A stretch of 32,851 nucleotides of DNA from the NCBI GenBank assembly GCA_049366815.1, contig JBMNCO010000157.1:1-32851 (forward strand), written 5' to 3'. This stretch comes from CAYNYM01 sp049366815. Its GTDB lineage: Bacteria > Desulfobacterota > DSM-4660 > Desulfatiglandales > HGW-15. Below are positions 22,695 through 31,532 of the stretch, piece by piece (the first letter of the stretch is position 1; each line of letters opens with the position of its first letter). The translations under genes were made by a program, and so were the position numbers. The notes below the pieces were generated by a model. That model was not told the origin of the DNA. It was given only the letters and a program-made list of their open reading frames with translations, and ran no database searches.

Positions 22695-24018
22695 TGATGA
22701 GTGTTCCATTCTCGAGTCACTTGAGATGTTCCTGACAGAAAAGGGACATACGGTATCAAAGGCCTCCACCGGGCAGGAGGGCATTGCTCTGTTCCATCAG
22801 AAAGATCCTGATATCGTGGTCTTGGATATCCGGCTCCCGGACCTGAACGGATTGGATATGCTCAGTCGCCTCCAAAGCAAAGGGTGCGCCGCAAAGGTCA
22901 TCATGATGACCGCCTTTCACGATATGGAAACCACCATCCAGGCCATGAAAAGAGGGGCCTACGACTATATCCATAAGCCCCTGGACATAGATGAGGTGGA
23001 AAAGTCCATCAATCAGGCCCTGAACATCCTGGAAATCGACCGGGCGACCCCGGTGCTGAAAAAGATCAAGAGACCCCTGGACCGGGATGTGATTGTCGGT
23101 CAAAGCGAAAAGATGCGCGACATCTTCAAGATGATCGGGCTCCTCTGCCAGAACAAAGCCACGGTACTCATTCAGGGGGAGACCGGGACGGGCAAGGAAC
23201 TGATCGCCAGGATTATCCACTGGAGCAGCGTGTTCTGTGACGAGCCCTTTGTCACCCTTGATTGCGCGGCGGTTGTGGGGTCCTTGCTGGAAAGCGAGCT
23301 CTTCGGGCACGAGACCGGGGCCTTTACAGGCGCCACCCGGCGGAAGACGGGCAAGATCGAACTGGCGGGATCAGGCACACTCTTTCTGGATGAGATCGGA
23401 GAGTTGCCTCTTCCTCTGCAGGGAAAATTCCTCGGGTTTATCCAGCGACGCGAATACACGAGGGTTGGGGGACAACAACCACTCCTGGCCAGGTGCCGGC
23501 TCGTCGCAGCGACAAACCGGGATCTGGCCGACCTTGTCCGCCAGGGCGAATTCAGGGAGGACCTTTTTTTCAGGCTGAGGGTCGTGACCATACAGGTGCC
23601 GTCCCTCAGGGAAAGGATCCAGGACATCCCCGATCTCGTGAACCATTTCCTCCAAAAGATCAATATGGAGCTGGGAACAGAAGTCGACAAACTCCAGAAC
23701 GGCGTGATAGATCGATTTATGGCCCATGAGTGGAAAGGCAATGTGCGGGATCTTGAAAATGTCCTTGTCGAGGCCGTTGTGAGCGCGCGCGGCAAGGTGC
23801 TTCTCCTGGATGAGATCGAGAAAATTCTGAGCACGAAGGACGGCCTTTCCGCGTCCGGTGTGTCCGCCTTTTCACTGAACGGCGTGGAAAGGGAACATAT
23901 TCTAAACACCCTGAGCCAGTTGGGCTGGAACCGGACCAGGGCCGCTCAGGCCCTTGGGATCTCTCTGCCCACATTGCGAAGCAAGATACGGAAATATGGC
24001 ATCGATCAGCCAACCTGA
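22672..24018 (+). CDS. NtrC-family sigma54-dependent response regulator
   Basis: A 448-residue enhancer-binding protein. The receiver domain has acidic residues Asp8/Asp9 and phosphoacceptor Asp52. The central AAA+ domain has Walker A GETGTGKE, the sigma54-contacting loop GAFTGA, and Walker B GTLFLDEIGEL. The C-terminal Fis-type helix-turn-helix is around GWNRTRAAQALGISLPTLRSKI. All key residues are present. It should be phosphorylated by the overlapping upstream kinase and activate sigma54 promoters. The nearest is the -24/-12 site at 24163-24177 in front of the transporter operon. Confidence 0.95.
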   Translation: MANILIVDDECSILESLEMFLTEKGHTVSKASTGQEGIALFHQKDPDIVVLDIRLPDLNGLDMLSRLQSKGCAAKVIMMTAFHDMETTIQAMKRGAYDYIHKPLDIDEVEKSINQALNILEIDRATPVLKKIKRPLDRDVIVGQSEKMRDIFKMIGLLCQNKATVLIQGETGTGKELIARIIHWSSVFCDEPFVTLDCAAVVGSLLESELFGHETGAFTGATRRKTGKIELAGSGTLFLDEIGELPLPLQGKFLGFIQRREYTRVGGQQPLLARCRLVAATNRDLADLVRQGEFREDLFFRLRVVTIQVPSLRERIQDIPDLVNHFLQKINMELGTEVDKLQNGVIDRFMAHEWKGNVRDLENVLVEAVVSARGKVLLLDEIEKILSTKDGLSASGVSAFSLNGVEREHILNTLSQLGWNRTRAAQALGISLPTLRSKIRKYGIDQPT

Positions 24019-24137
24019 GACGTGAAAAAGATTTTCCCCTCCTGAAAGGATCTTTCATGGGGCCTGCCTCCATTTTCCTGATCTCCATCTAAGCCCAGAT
24101 AAATTCACTGAAAATTTGAATGGTTGCATGGTCCTAA

Positions 24138-24158
24138 AAGAATTGGATCGCAATTCTT
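24138..24158. promoter_or_regulatory. Perfect inverted repeat beside the sigma54 promoter
   Basis: AAGAATTG (24138-24145) and CAATTCTT (24151-24158) are perfect inverted arms around a five-base GATCG spacer. The repeat ends four bases before the -24 element. Dyads of this size are typical of dimeric regulator sites. Classical activator sites for NtrC-type proteins sit further upstream, so this one could instead be for a second regulator or for close-range binding. It is a candidate operator only. Confidence 0.55.
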
Positions 24159-24162
24159 GGAT

Positions 24163-24177
24163 CGGCACACTCCTTGC
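24163..24177 (+). promoter_or_regulatory. Sigma54 (-24/-12) promoter of the liv-type operon
   Basis: CGGCAC (24163-24168) and TTGC (24174-24177) are separated by five bases, so the invariant GG and GC are at exactly the spacing of the TGGCACN5TTGC consensus, with one mismatch (C for T at the first base). A start near 24189 would give a leader of about 125 nt. The gene immediately upstream encodes a sigma54 activator, which strongly supports the call. A small GC hairpin (24188-24207) lies at the likely transcript start. Confidence 0.85.
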
Positions 24178-24314
24178 TCAATAAAAAACGGGGGTACAGA
24201 TCCCCGTGCCACGGGAGAAAGAATGTCCTGGAATGCGGCTTCAGGACTAGCCCGTTCGGAGTGCTTTTCATTATCACCCAAACCCCATAGATCGAGATCA
24301 AAGGAGGGATGGAA

Positions 24315-25583
24315 ATGAAAAAAAGAGGCTTTTTCGTTTTGGTCTTTATAAGTCTGGCTTGCCTGGTCATTCTGGTGGGTGCGAAGGCCCGTGCCGAAGA
24401 ACCTATTATCATCGGGGGGCCTCTGTCCACGGCCTTCCTCTACGGTTGGGATGCGGAGAGGGGGATCAAACTGGCTGTGGATGAGATCAATGCCGCTGGC
24501 GGTGTCAACGTGGCGGGAAAGAAGAGACCTTTCAAGGTCGAGGTCATCGACACGAGGGACCTCGAGCCCGGGGTGCCGGTGAGCGAGGCCCTGATGGCCG
24601 TTGAAAAATTGATTCTCGAAAAAAAGGCGGATTTTCTTGTAGGCGGCCCTGTACGGTCCGAGGCGGCCCTTGCGGCCATGAGCCTGCTTTCCAAATACAA
24701 GAAGGTGTCTATCCTGACAACCGGCAGTTTGACCCCCAAATACCATCAAATGGTGGCCCAACAGTATGACAAGTTCAAGTATTGCTTTCGCATCCACGGA
24801 GAAGCCGTGCAACTGGTGAAGGAGATCATGGCCTGCTTTCAGGAGGTCAAGGACGAATACGGCCTTGATAAGGTCTTTATCATGGTGCAGGACGTCTCCC
24901 ATGCAAGGGGCGGGGGAAACGTCCTTGGCAAGGTGGCGGCTGAAAAGGGATGGAAGGTCCTGGGCACTGAGATCTATCCCACGGGAACCGGGGATTTCTC
25001 CATGGGTCTGCTCAAGGCCAAGAAGGCCGGAGCCCAGATCCTCAACATCTGGATGGACATGCCGGAAAGCTCCATCCTGTTGAAGCAGTGGTATGAAATG
25101 AAGATCCCGGCCCTCCCCTTCGGTTCAACCCTCGCAGCGGCGGAACAGCCCGGCTTCTGGGATGCCACGGAAGGAAAAGGGGAGTATACCCTCTGTAACG
25201 TGGTGAACGCCGGCAATGCCCCCAGCAATGCCACGCCCTGGACCATGAGATTCTTTAATGCCTATGCCGAAAAATGGGGTATCGAACCCGAGGGTCTGGG
25301 CAGTTCCAGCAGTTACATGGCCGTATACGTGCTGAAGGATGCCATTGAACGCGCGGGATCACTGGATTCCGAAAAGGTCGTCGCTGAATTGGAAAATACG
25401 GACCTGATGGGGGTTTACGGTCGGATTCGATTCGATCCCAAGAGCCACCAGGTTATTCCCGCGTTTGACCCCAATGAGGGAGCGGTGGGGTCCATCCTGC
25501 AGTGGCAGGACAAAAAGCGGGTCGTGGTCTTTCCCAAGAGCATTGCCATGGGTAAGATCCAACTGCCGCCCTGGATGAAGTGA
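24315..25583 (+). CDS. livK: ABC importer substrate-binding protein, branched-chain amino acid (LivK) family
   Basis: A 422-residue periplasmic binding protein of the Leu/Ile/Val-type superfamily. A clear signal peptide runs from MKKRGFF through a hydrophobic core to a likely cleavage after ARA near residue 26. The mature protein has two Rossmann-like lobes, with IIIGGPLSTAFLYGWDAERG at its start and VNAGNAPSNATPW later. Relatives bind amino acids, but also aromatic and aliphatic carboxylates or amides. ATG 24315 has GGAGG seven bases upstream; ATG 24309 is too close to it. Adjacency to a CoA ligase suggests an organic acid ligand; this is inference. Confidence 0.93.
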   Translation: MKKRGFFVLVFISLACLVILVGAKARAEEPIIIGGPLSTAFLYGWDAERGIKLAVDEINAAGGVNVAGKKRPFKVEVIDTRDLEPGVPVSEALMAVEKLILEKKADFLVGGPVRSEAALAAMSLLSKYKKVSILTTGSLTPKYHQMVAQQYDKFKYCFRIHGEAVQLVKEIMACFQEVKDEYGLDKVFIMVQDVSHARGGGNVLGKVAAEKGWKVLGTEIYPTGTGDFSMGLLKAKKAGAQILNIWMDMPESSILLKQWYEMKIPALPFGSTLAAAEQPGFWDATEGKGEYTLCNVVNAGNAPSNATPWTMRFFNAYAEKWGIEPEGLGSSSSYMAVYVLKDAIERAGSLDSEKVVAELENTDLMGVYGRIRFDPKSHQVIPAFDPNEGAVGSILQWQDKKRVVVFPKSIAMGKIQLPPWMK

Positions 25584-25623
25584 TTTAAACATTTTTTCAA
25601 CGCATTGAGGGAAGGATTCTTTC

Positions 25624-26490
25624 ATGGAGATCCTGATCTACGGCATCATCAACAGTATCGCCCTGGCCCTGATGGCCCTGGGATTCGCCCTGGTTTACGG
25701 CATCAGCCGTGTGCCGAATTTCGCCCATGGCGCCCTCTATGTAGTCAACGGTTTCGTCACCTGGAGTTTCCTGAACGCGTTGGGCCTCAACTACCTGTTG
25801 AGCATTGTGATGGCGATGGTCATCACCGGTATCATCGGAGCGCTGATCTACCAGTTCATTCTCATCAGGGTCCGGGGCATGGCCATCTCGGAGATCATCG
25901 CGTCCTACGCCATCGGCCTGGCCATACTGGAGGGTTTTCGCTGGTGGGGTTTCAAGGGGCTGACCTACACCCTGCCCGTCTTTGTAGAAGGGAGTTTCAC
26001 CGTGGGCGATATTCCCGTGGATTACCATCGCTTGCTGGTGGTGATCATCGGGGCGGCTGTCGTCGCCTTTCTGTGGGTGTTTACCCACTACACCCGGATC
26101 GGGCTGGCTCTGAGGGGAATGGCCCAGGATGAACGGGCAGCCCTGATGCTGGGGATAGATTCGGACCGCATGGCGGTCGTGGCCATGGCCTTCGGGTCCA
26201 TGCTGGCCGGGCTTGCAGCCGTACTTTTACTCCCCCTGGGCAATATCGTTGTGGAGGCCGGGTATAATGTCCTGATCCTGGCGATCGCCGTCTGCATCGT
26301 GGGGGGGCTGGGCAGCTGGATGGGTGCGGTGCTGGCCGCCTTTCTGATCGGCTTTGCCCAGATCCTCACTGTGGTTTATCTCGGCTCCCACTATCAGATG
26401 GTCGTGGCCCTGCTGGCCATTATTTTCACTCTGATCCTCAGGCCATCGGGGCTCTTTGGTCGACAAAAGGAACTTGAAGAAAGGGTATAA
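25624..26490 (+). CDS. livH: LivH-type ABC importer permease
   Basis: A 288-residue inner-membrane permease of the LivH family with about eight hydrophobic segments. The typical N-terminus (LALMALGFALVYGISRVPNFAHG) is present, as is the cytoplasmic coupling region GLALRGMAQDERAALMLGID. It forms the translocation pore with LivM. It starts 40 bases after the binding-protein gene and ends five bases before the most likely LivM start. Nothing unusual is seen. Confidence 0.95.
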   Translation: MEILIYGIINSIALALMALGFALVYGISRVPNFAHGALYVVNGFVTWSFLNALGLNYLLSIVMAMVITGIIGALIYQFILIRVRGMAISEIIASYAIGLAILEGFRWWGFKGLTYTLPVFVEGSFTVGDIPVDYHRLLVVIIGAAVVAFLWVFTHYTRIGLALRGMAQDERAALMLGIDSDRMAVVAMAFGSMLAGLAAVLLLPLGNIVVEAGYNVLILAIAVCIVGGLGSWMGAVLAAFLIGFAQILTVVYLGSHYQMVVALLAIIFTLILRPSGLFGRQKELEERV

Positions 26491-26494
26491 ATCA

Positions 26495-27508
26495 GTGAAC
26501 ACCGAGGCTAGGCGAAAGGAAAGATTGGATCGGGGTATCAAGGTCCGAACGGACGGGATCTACTCCCTGATGTCCTGGCGGGAATTGTCTTATCTCACAC
26601 TTCCCAGGGCGGTGTTGATCGTGGGGCTGTTGCTTTTGCCCCTGCTCATGCCGGGTGCATACTGGCAACGGGTGATTTCCATCGTCTGCATCTACGCCCT
26701 GCTTGCCCTGAGTTTTGATTTTCTGGCCCATTTCCTGGGACTGGTATCTCTCGGCGGGGCCTTTTTCATCGGCACAGGGGGATATATCGCAGCGATTCTG
26801 AATACGTCCCTGGGTCTTTCACCCCTGTGGACCATCCCGTCGGCCACCCTGCTCGGCGGGGTCATCTGCACTATCCTCCTGCTTCCCTGCCTCCCCTTGA
26901 GAGGGGTATATTTTGCGATCGTAACGCTCATGTACCCCCTGGTCCTGGCCAGGATCATCGAGGCCCTGGACATCTTGGGAGGCACGGACGGCATCATGGG
27001 AATCGACTCCTTTTCCAATCAATGGATCGAGCAATATGCAGTCATCATAATGGTCCTCGTGTTTCTTTTCGGAACGAGGCGCCTGGTGAACCTGGATCTC
27101 GGGCTGGTCTTTCGGGCGGTCAAGGACAACGACCAGGCGGTCCGCGCATCAGGCATGAGCCTGACCTTTTACAAGGCCGTGGCCGTCTTTATCGCCTCTG
27201 CCATGGGCTGTTTGGCCGGTGCCTGCCTGGTGCATATTTACATGTGGTCGGGAATTTCCCTCTTTGCCCTGGATTTTTCGATCCTCCCCATCGCGGCCAC
27301 GGTCATCGGAGGCGGGGGCACGCTGGTCGGGCCGGTCCTCGGTTGCCTTATCCTGGTGCCCATCTCCGAGTTGCTCAGGGCCTTCGGGACCCTGCGAATC
27401 GTCTTTTACGCCCTGATTCTGATGGCCTTTATCGTCTTCAGAAGTGAGGGCATCATGGTCTACGGCCAGCGCAAGTATCACCAGTTTGAAAGGTGGGTCA
27501 AGGTATGA
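26495..27508 (+). CDS. livM: LivM-type ABC importer permease
   Basis: A 337-residue LivM-family permease. An N-terminal cytoplasmic tail of about 35 charged residues precedes the membrane domain, which contains about nine hydrophobic segments. GLVSLGGAFFIGTGGYIAA and LVFRAVKDNDQAVRASGMS are family hallmarks, the latter being the ATPase-contact loop. I chose GTG 26495, just after the livH stop; a TTG at 26456 would overlap livH. The stop overlaps the LivG start in an ATGA, so translation is coupled. Confidence 0.92.
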   Translation: MNTEARRKERLDRGIKVRTDGIYSLMSWRELSYLTLPRAVLIVGLLLLPLLMPGAYWQRVISIVCIYALLALSFDFLAHFLGLVSLGGAFFIGTGGYIAAILNTSLGLSPLWTIPSATLLGGVICTILLLPCLPLRGVYFAIVTLMYPLVLARIIEALDILGGTDGIMGIDSFSNQWIEQYAVIIMVLVFLFGTRRLVNLDLGLVFRAVKDNDQAVRASGMSLTFYKAVAVFIASAMGCLAGACLVHIYMWSGISLFALDFSILPIAATVIGGGGTLVGPVLGCLILVPISELLRAFGTLRIVFYALILMAFIVFRSEGIMVYGQRKYHQFERWVKV

Positions 27509-28293
27509 GCCAAGAGCCGATTTTGGAAGCAAGGGAGGTCACCAAGACCTTTGGCGGTATCCTCGCCCTGAACCGCGTGAGCTTCGATGTGTACGAGGGG
27601 GATATCCTGGGGGTCATCGGGCCTAATGGGTCCGGCAAGACGACCCTGGTCAACTGCATCACAGGCTTTGTCAAAATGACCTCCGGGAAGGTCCGTTTCA
27701 GGGGCAAGGATATCAGCACGAAAGCGGCCCACAGGATTGCGGATATGGGTGTCACGCGGACCTTTCAGATCATGCGCCCCTATTTCAGCCTTCCGGCCTA
27801 TAAGAATCTGGTCATTCCCCTCTTCTCTCCAAGGGCCAAGCGGACCGGAGGGTGGCGAGGCGGGGGCAAGCTGGGAGACCGGGATACCGTGGGCATAGAT
27901 ATCCTGGAGGAGATCGGTTTTGAGCGGGATTCCTTTGTGCCCTACAAGTTAGCCTCCACATTGCCGACCGGCTACCTCAAGCGGCTGGAACTGGCCCGAT
28001 GTCTTGCCCTGAAACCCGATATCATCCTCTGTGACGAGGTCTTTTCAGGGCTCAGCATGAGTGAGATCGCCAGCATGGTACCCCTTATCGAACGGCTTCA
28101 GATGGACGGCATCACGCTCATCATGATCGAACACCGGTTGCGCGAACTTTTCCGGGTGGCCAACAGGGTGATGGTCATGAATTTCGGGGAAAAACTCGTG
28201 GAGGGGACCCCCGAGGAAGTGATGGCGGATGAGAGTGTCAAGGAGGCCTATTTCGGATCGGAAGAAGTAGAGGAGGTCATGACCTATGCTTGA
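27505..28293 (+). CDS. livG: LivG-type ABC ATPase with a non-canonical signature motif
   Basis: A 262-residue ATP-binding subunit. Walker A is GPNGSGKTT, Walker B reads IILCDEVFSGL with the catalytic Asp-Glu intact, and the switch histidine is in IMIEHRL. The signature, usually LPYGxQRR in LivG proteins, is LPTGYLKR here: the glycine is kept but the glutamine is lost. Such asymmetry is known in heterodimeric ABC ATPases, where one of the two composite sites is degenerate. ATG 27505 overlaps the livM stop by four bases, and the gene end overlaps livF by eight. Confidence 0.92.
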   Translation: MSQEPILEAREVTKTFGGILALNRVSFDVYEGDILGVIGPNGSGKTTLVNCITGFVKMTSGKVRFRGKDISTKAAHRIADMGVTRTFQIMRPYFSLPAYKNLVIPLFSPRAKRTGGWRGGGKLGDRDTVGIDILEEIGFERDSFVPYKLASTLPTGYLKRLELARCLALKPDIILCDEVFSGLSMSEIASMVPLIERLQMDGITLIMIEHRLRELFRVANRVMVMNFGEKLVEGTPEEVMADESVKEAYFGSEEVEEVMTYA

Positions 28294-29032
28294 GGCAAAG
28301 GATCTGATGGTCTTTTATGAGAATATGCTGGCCCTGAACAACGTGGCCGTGGTCTGCGAAGATGATCAGATCGTAGGCGTCTTCGGCGCCAACAGCGCCG
28401 GAAAATCCACGCTCATGTATACGCTCTCGGGGATCATCGAGGATATCCGAAAAAAGGAACAGATGGCCGGCGGTGAGAGGATCACCGTACTCGGGCGCAT
28501 CAACTACATGGATCAGGATATCATGGGACTCAAGCCGAGCCAGAGGGCGAGGCGCGGACTGGTCCTGTGCCCTGAGAGGCGCCGTATCTTCACGGAGAGC
28601 AGTGTGCTTGAAAACCTCCGCATCGGCGGCTATCTGGCTTCCCCCTCCCAGGCCAAGGACACCCTGGACTATGTCTTTGCCCTTTTTCCCGCCCTGTCCA
28701 AACTCAAGAAACGCATCGGCGGGTTCCTGAGCGGAGGAGAGCAGCAGATGCTGGCTATCGGGCGGGCCCTCATGGCCCAGCCGAATCTTCTCCTGCTCGA
28801 TGAACCCCTCCTGGGGCTCAGCCCCCTGATGCAGGCCATCCTCATCCGGGCGACCCGGGAGATCAGGAATGAAAAGCATATTTCCATCATTGTCACCGAA
28901 CAATATGCCCGTCCGGTTCTCCCCATTGTGGACTATGCCTTCATCCTTGAAAACGGGGCGGCCGTGATGGAGGGCACGCGTGATGAACTCCTGAGTAATC
29001 CGGATGTCAGGTCGGCCTATTTCGGGGTCTAG
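28286..29032 (+). CDS. livF: LivF-type ABC ATPase
   Basis: A 248-residue ATP-binding subunit that partners LivG. Walker A is GANSAGKST, the signature is LSGGEQQMLAIGRAL, Walker B is LLLLDEPLLGL, and the switch histidine position has a glutamine (IVTEQYA), as is common in LivF. The canonical signature contrasts with that of LivG, so the two composite ATP sites probably differ in activity. A 180-base gap follows before the ligase. Confidence 0.95.
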   Translation: MLEAKDLMVFYENMLALNNVAVVCEDDQIVGVFGANSAGKSTLMYTLSGIIEDIRKKEQMAGGERITVLGRINYMDQDIMGLKPSQRARRGLVLCPERRRIFTESSVLENLRIGGYLASPSQAKDTLDYVFALFPALSKLKKRIGGFLSGGEQQMLAIGRALMAQPNLLLLDEPLLGLSPLMQAILIRATREIRNEKHISIIVTEQYARPVLPIVDYAFILENGAAVMEGTRDELLSNPDVRSAYFGV

Positions 29033-29212
29033 GGCCGGATCGCAGGATCCAGGGCGGGAAGGGCAGTTTACGGAGAGAGGATAGGGGGTTAATAGTCCTC
29101 AGATTCAAAAGCCGGACTGACGGCCCGGACCTTGACGTCAGGCGAAGTATGACGGATGAATTCAATGGACGTGATATTTTTGTCCGTCCACCAAAATCCG
29201 GGAGAAGGTTGG

Positions 29213-30880
29213 ATGATGAAGGAACAAATTGGCGATATGGAAAAGGAACTGACATTTACCCGGTTTGACCGGATGAGTGAGCGCTATCCGCAAAAGACCG
29301 CGCTCGTGTACCTGGGAGAGCGGTTTTCATACGCCCGGCTGCGGGACCTGAGCGAGCGTTTTGCAGGGGCCCTGGCGGATCTGGGGGTGAAAAAGGGCGA
29401 CCGGGTCATGATCTATGTCTCCAACTGCGCCCAATGGGTGATCGGCTTTCTGGGCATCCAGAAACTGGGCGCAGTCCTTGTGCCGGTTTCTCCTATCTAC
29501 ACATCCTTCGAGATCGAATATATGATCAAGGATGCGGGCGTTGAAACCGTCATTTGTCTGGATACGAATTTTTGCTACGTCAAGGAGGTCTTCGCCACCA
29601 CAGGATTGAAACGGGCCATCGTGACCAATCTCGTGGACATCCTGCCTTTCTGGAAAAGGTACATGGGCGTGCTCTTTGACAAGATTCCCAGTGGAAAGGT
29701 GGACAAGGACGAGCGGGTGCATGCCTTTTCGTCCCTCCTGAGACACCCTCCTTTGAGAGAAAAGGTCTCGCTCGACCCCTACGAGGACCTCTCCTACATC
29801 CTCTATACAGGTGGGACCACGGGCTTTCCCAAGGGAGTGCCCGGCAACCACATCGGCATGACCTCCTATGTCAATGACGTGACCGAGGATGTGGCGGGGG
29901 GGTATCTGAAGGAGGGAGAAGACGTCTATATCGCGGTGAATCCCCTTTTCCACATTATGGCCCTGGGTCTCTTTATGGCCCTCGGGCTCAACAAGGGCAA
30001 TAACACACTTCTCATGCCCATGCCCCAGGTGGACGCCATTCTGGAGACCGTTCAGCGCTACGGCGTGCGCTGGCTCCTGGGTGTTCCGGCCCTGTATCGG
30101 ATGATGCTGGAAAACGATCGCCTCGATCAGTACGATCTTGGTTCCCTGCGATACTGTTACTGCGGCGGTGACATGCTGCCTCTGGAGGTGTTCAACCGCT
30201 GGCAGGACCACACGGGTTACCCGATCTATCAGGTTTACGGGTCCACAGAGGCCGGTCACGTGACCTACAGCCGCATCGAGAAGAAACCCAAACCGAGCAC
30301 CATAGGCCTTCCCTTGAAAAGCAGGGAGTGCATTGTGGTCGATCCGGATACCCTGGAAAAGGTCCCTCAGGGGGAAAGCGGTGAGCTCCTGGTGACCTCC
30401 CCCTACACGCTGAAGAGCTATTGGAACAAACCCGAAGAGACCAGCCATTCCTATGTGGAACTCGAAGGCAAGATCTATTACCGGATGGGCGATTTTGTCA
30501 AGCAGGATGAAGACGGTGAACTCATCTATGTCGAGCGATCGGCGGACATCATAAAGCACAAGGCCTTTCGCGTCTCCGCCTCGGAGGTGGAGACCGTGCT
30601 CCAGGACCATCCCACGGTGATCGGGGCCTGTGTGGTCGGGGTGCCCGATCCCAAGGTGGGTGAGCGGATAAAGGCCATTGTCGTCCTCAAGGAAGACGCC
30701 AGGGGTGTGGGCGGTGCCGAGCTGATCCGCTGGTGCCGGGACCGGCTGGCCAGCTATAAGGTACCGGGCTACATCGAGTTCCGGGATATGCTGCCCAAGT
30801 CCAAGGTCGGAAAGCTCCTGAGGCGGGAAATCCGGGACGAGGAGCGCCGGCGCCTTGAAAAAGAAAAGATCAAAACCTAG
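29213..30880 (+). CDS. AMP-forming acyl-CoA ligase
   Basis: A 555-residue ANL-superfamily enzyme that activates a carboxylate to its acyl-adenylate and then to the CoA thioester. The phosphate loop is YTGGTTGFPKG near residue 197, followed by YQVYGSTEAGH (about 337), YRMGDF (about 422) and KHKAFRVSASEVE. The catalytic lysine is in PKSKVGKLLRRE. The overall pattern resembles long-chain fatty acid, cyclohexanecarboxylate or aromatic acid ligases; I cannot choose among them. ATG 29213 follows GGAGAAGG; a start at 29156 would add 19 residues without a ribosome site. It probably activates the compound imported by the adjacent ABC transporter. Confidence 0.93.
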   Translation: MMKEQIGDMEKELTFTRFDRMSERYPQKTALVYLGERFSYARLRDLSERFAGALADLGVKKGDRVMIYVSNCAQWVIGFLGIQKLGAVLVPVSPIYTSFEIEYMIKDAGVETVICLDTNFCYVKEVFATTGLKRAIVTNLVDILPFWKRYMGVLFDKIPSGKVDKDERVHAFSSLLRHPPLREKVSLDPYEDLSYILYTGGTTGFPKGVPGNHIGMTSYVNDVTEDVAGGYLKEGEDVYIAVNPLFHIMALGLFMALGLNKGNNTLLMPMPQVDAILETVQRYGVRWLLGVPALYRMMLENDRLDQYDLGSLRYCYCGGDMLPLEVFNRWQDHTGYPIYQVYGSTEAGHVTYSRIEKKPKPSTIGLPLKSRECIVVDPDTLEKVPQGESGELLVTSPYTLKSYWNKPEETSHSYVELEGKIYYRMGDFVKQDEDGELIYVERSADIIKHKAFRVSASEVETVLQDHPTVIGACVVGVPDPKVGERIKAIVVLKEDARGVGGAELIRWCRDRLASYKVPGYIEFRDMLPKSKVGKLLRREIRDEERRRLEKEKIKT

Positions 30881-30897
30881 CAAGGAGGGTTCGCATT

Positions 30898-31419
30898 ATG
30901 GGGGAGAGCCCACTGAATCATAAACGCGTCCTGGCTGTGGACGATGAGTCGGATATCCTGGAAACCCTCGCCGGGCAGCTTGACGAGTTTGAAGGACTCA
31001 TTCTGGACACGGCCACGGATTATAAGAGTGCTTATCACCTCCTGCGATCCTGGTCCTATGACCTCGTCATTCTGGACATTATGGGTGTGCGGGGTTTCGA
31101 TCTGCTCAATGCCTCGGTTCATCTGGGCTTTCCCACGGTCATGCTCACGGCCCATGCCCTGAGCGTGGATGCACTCAAGAAGTCCATCGAAATGGGGGCA
31201 AGGGCCTATGTGCCGAAGGAAGAAATCGGAGAAATCGTCCCTTTCCTGGAGGACGTGCTCAACCTGGCCCACAAACGCGGGTGGCAGAGCCTGTTCGAGA
31301 GACTGGGGGGCTTTTTCGACAGGGCCTTCGGGTCTGAGTGGCAGAAGGACGAAAAGACTTTCTGGGAGCAGGTCCGATCCGGGACATATGAACCCAAGCC
31401 GGTCATCCTGAAAAAATAG
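30898..31419 (+). CDS. Stand-alone receiver-domain response regulator with C-terminal extension
   Basis: A 173-residue protein with a full receiver domain: acidic pair at 15-16, phosphoacceptor Asp60 in LVILDI, a conserved threonine in VMLTAH, and a lysine in YVPKEE. No DNA-binding or enzymatic output domain follows, only about 50 residues (WQSLFERLGGFFDRAFGSEW) rich in aromatic residues. It begins 18 bases after the ligase and has AAGGAGGG upstream, so it belongs to the transporter/ligase operon. A kinase partner may be the one encoded at 21147. Its output is probably protein-protein interaction. Confidence 0.88.
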   Translation: MGESPLNHKRVLAVDDESDILETLAGQLDEFEGLILDTATDYKSAYHLLRSWSYDLVILDIMGVRGFDLLNASVHLGFPTVMLTAHALSVDALKKSIEMGARAYVPKEEIGEIVPFLEDVLNLAHKRGWQSLFERLGGFFDRAFGSEWQKDEKTFWEQVRSGTYEPKPVILKK

Positions 31420-31532
31420 TCGTTCCGGTCCGATTCGGCCACGCCCTTTTTGACAAGACCGTCTCCAGTGATCTGCGCTCTTTTCCCCCGCGGGATGGAT
31501 CAGATGTGTAGAGGGAGGCCGGGAAGAGGACT

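Noticed and set aside
29327..30883. 518-residue open frame on the minus strand opposite the acyl-CoA ligase
   Set aside because: His/Gly/Asp-rich translation without motifs, fully antisense to the well-supported ligase.
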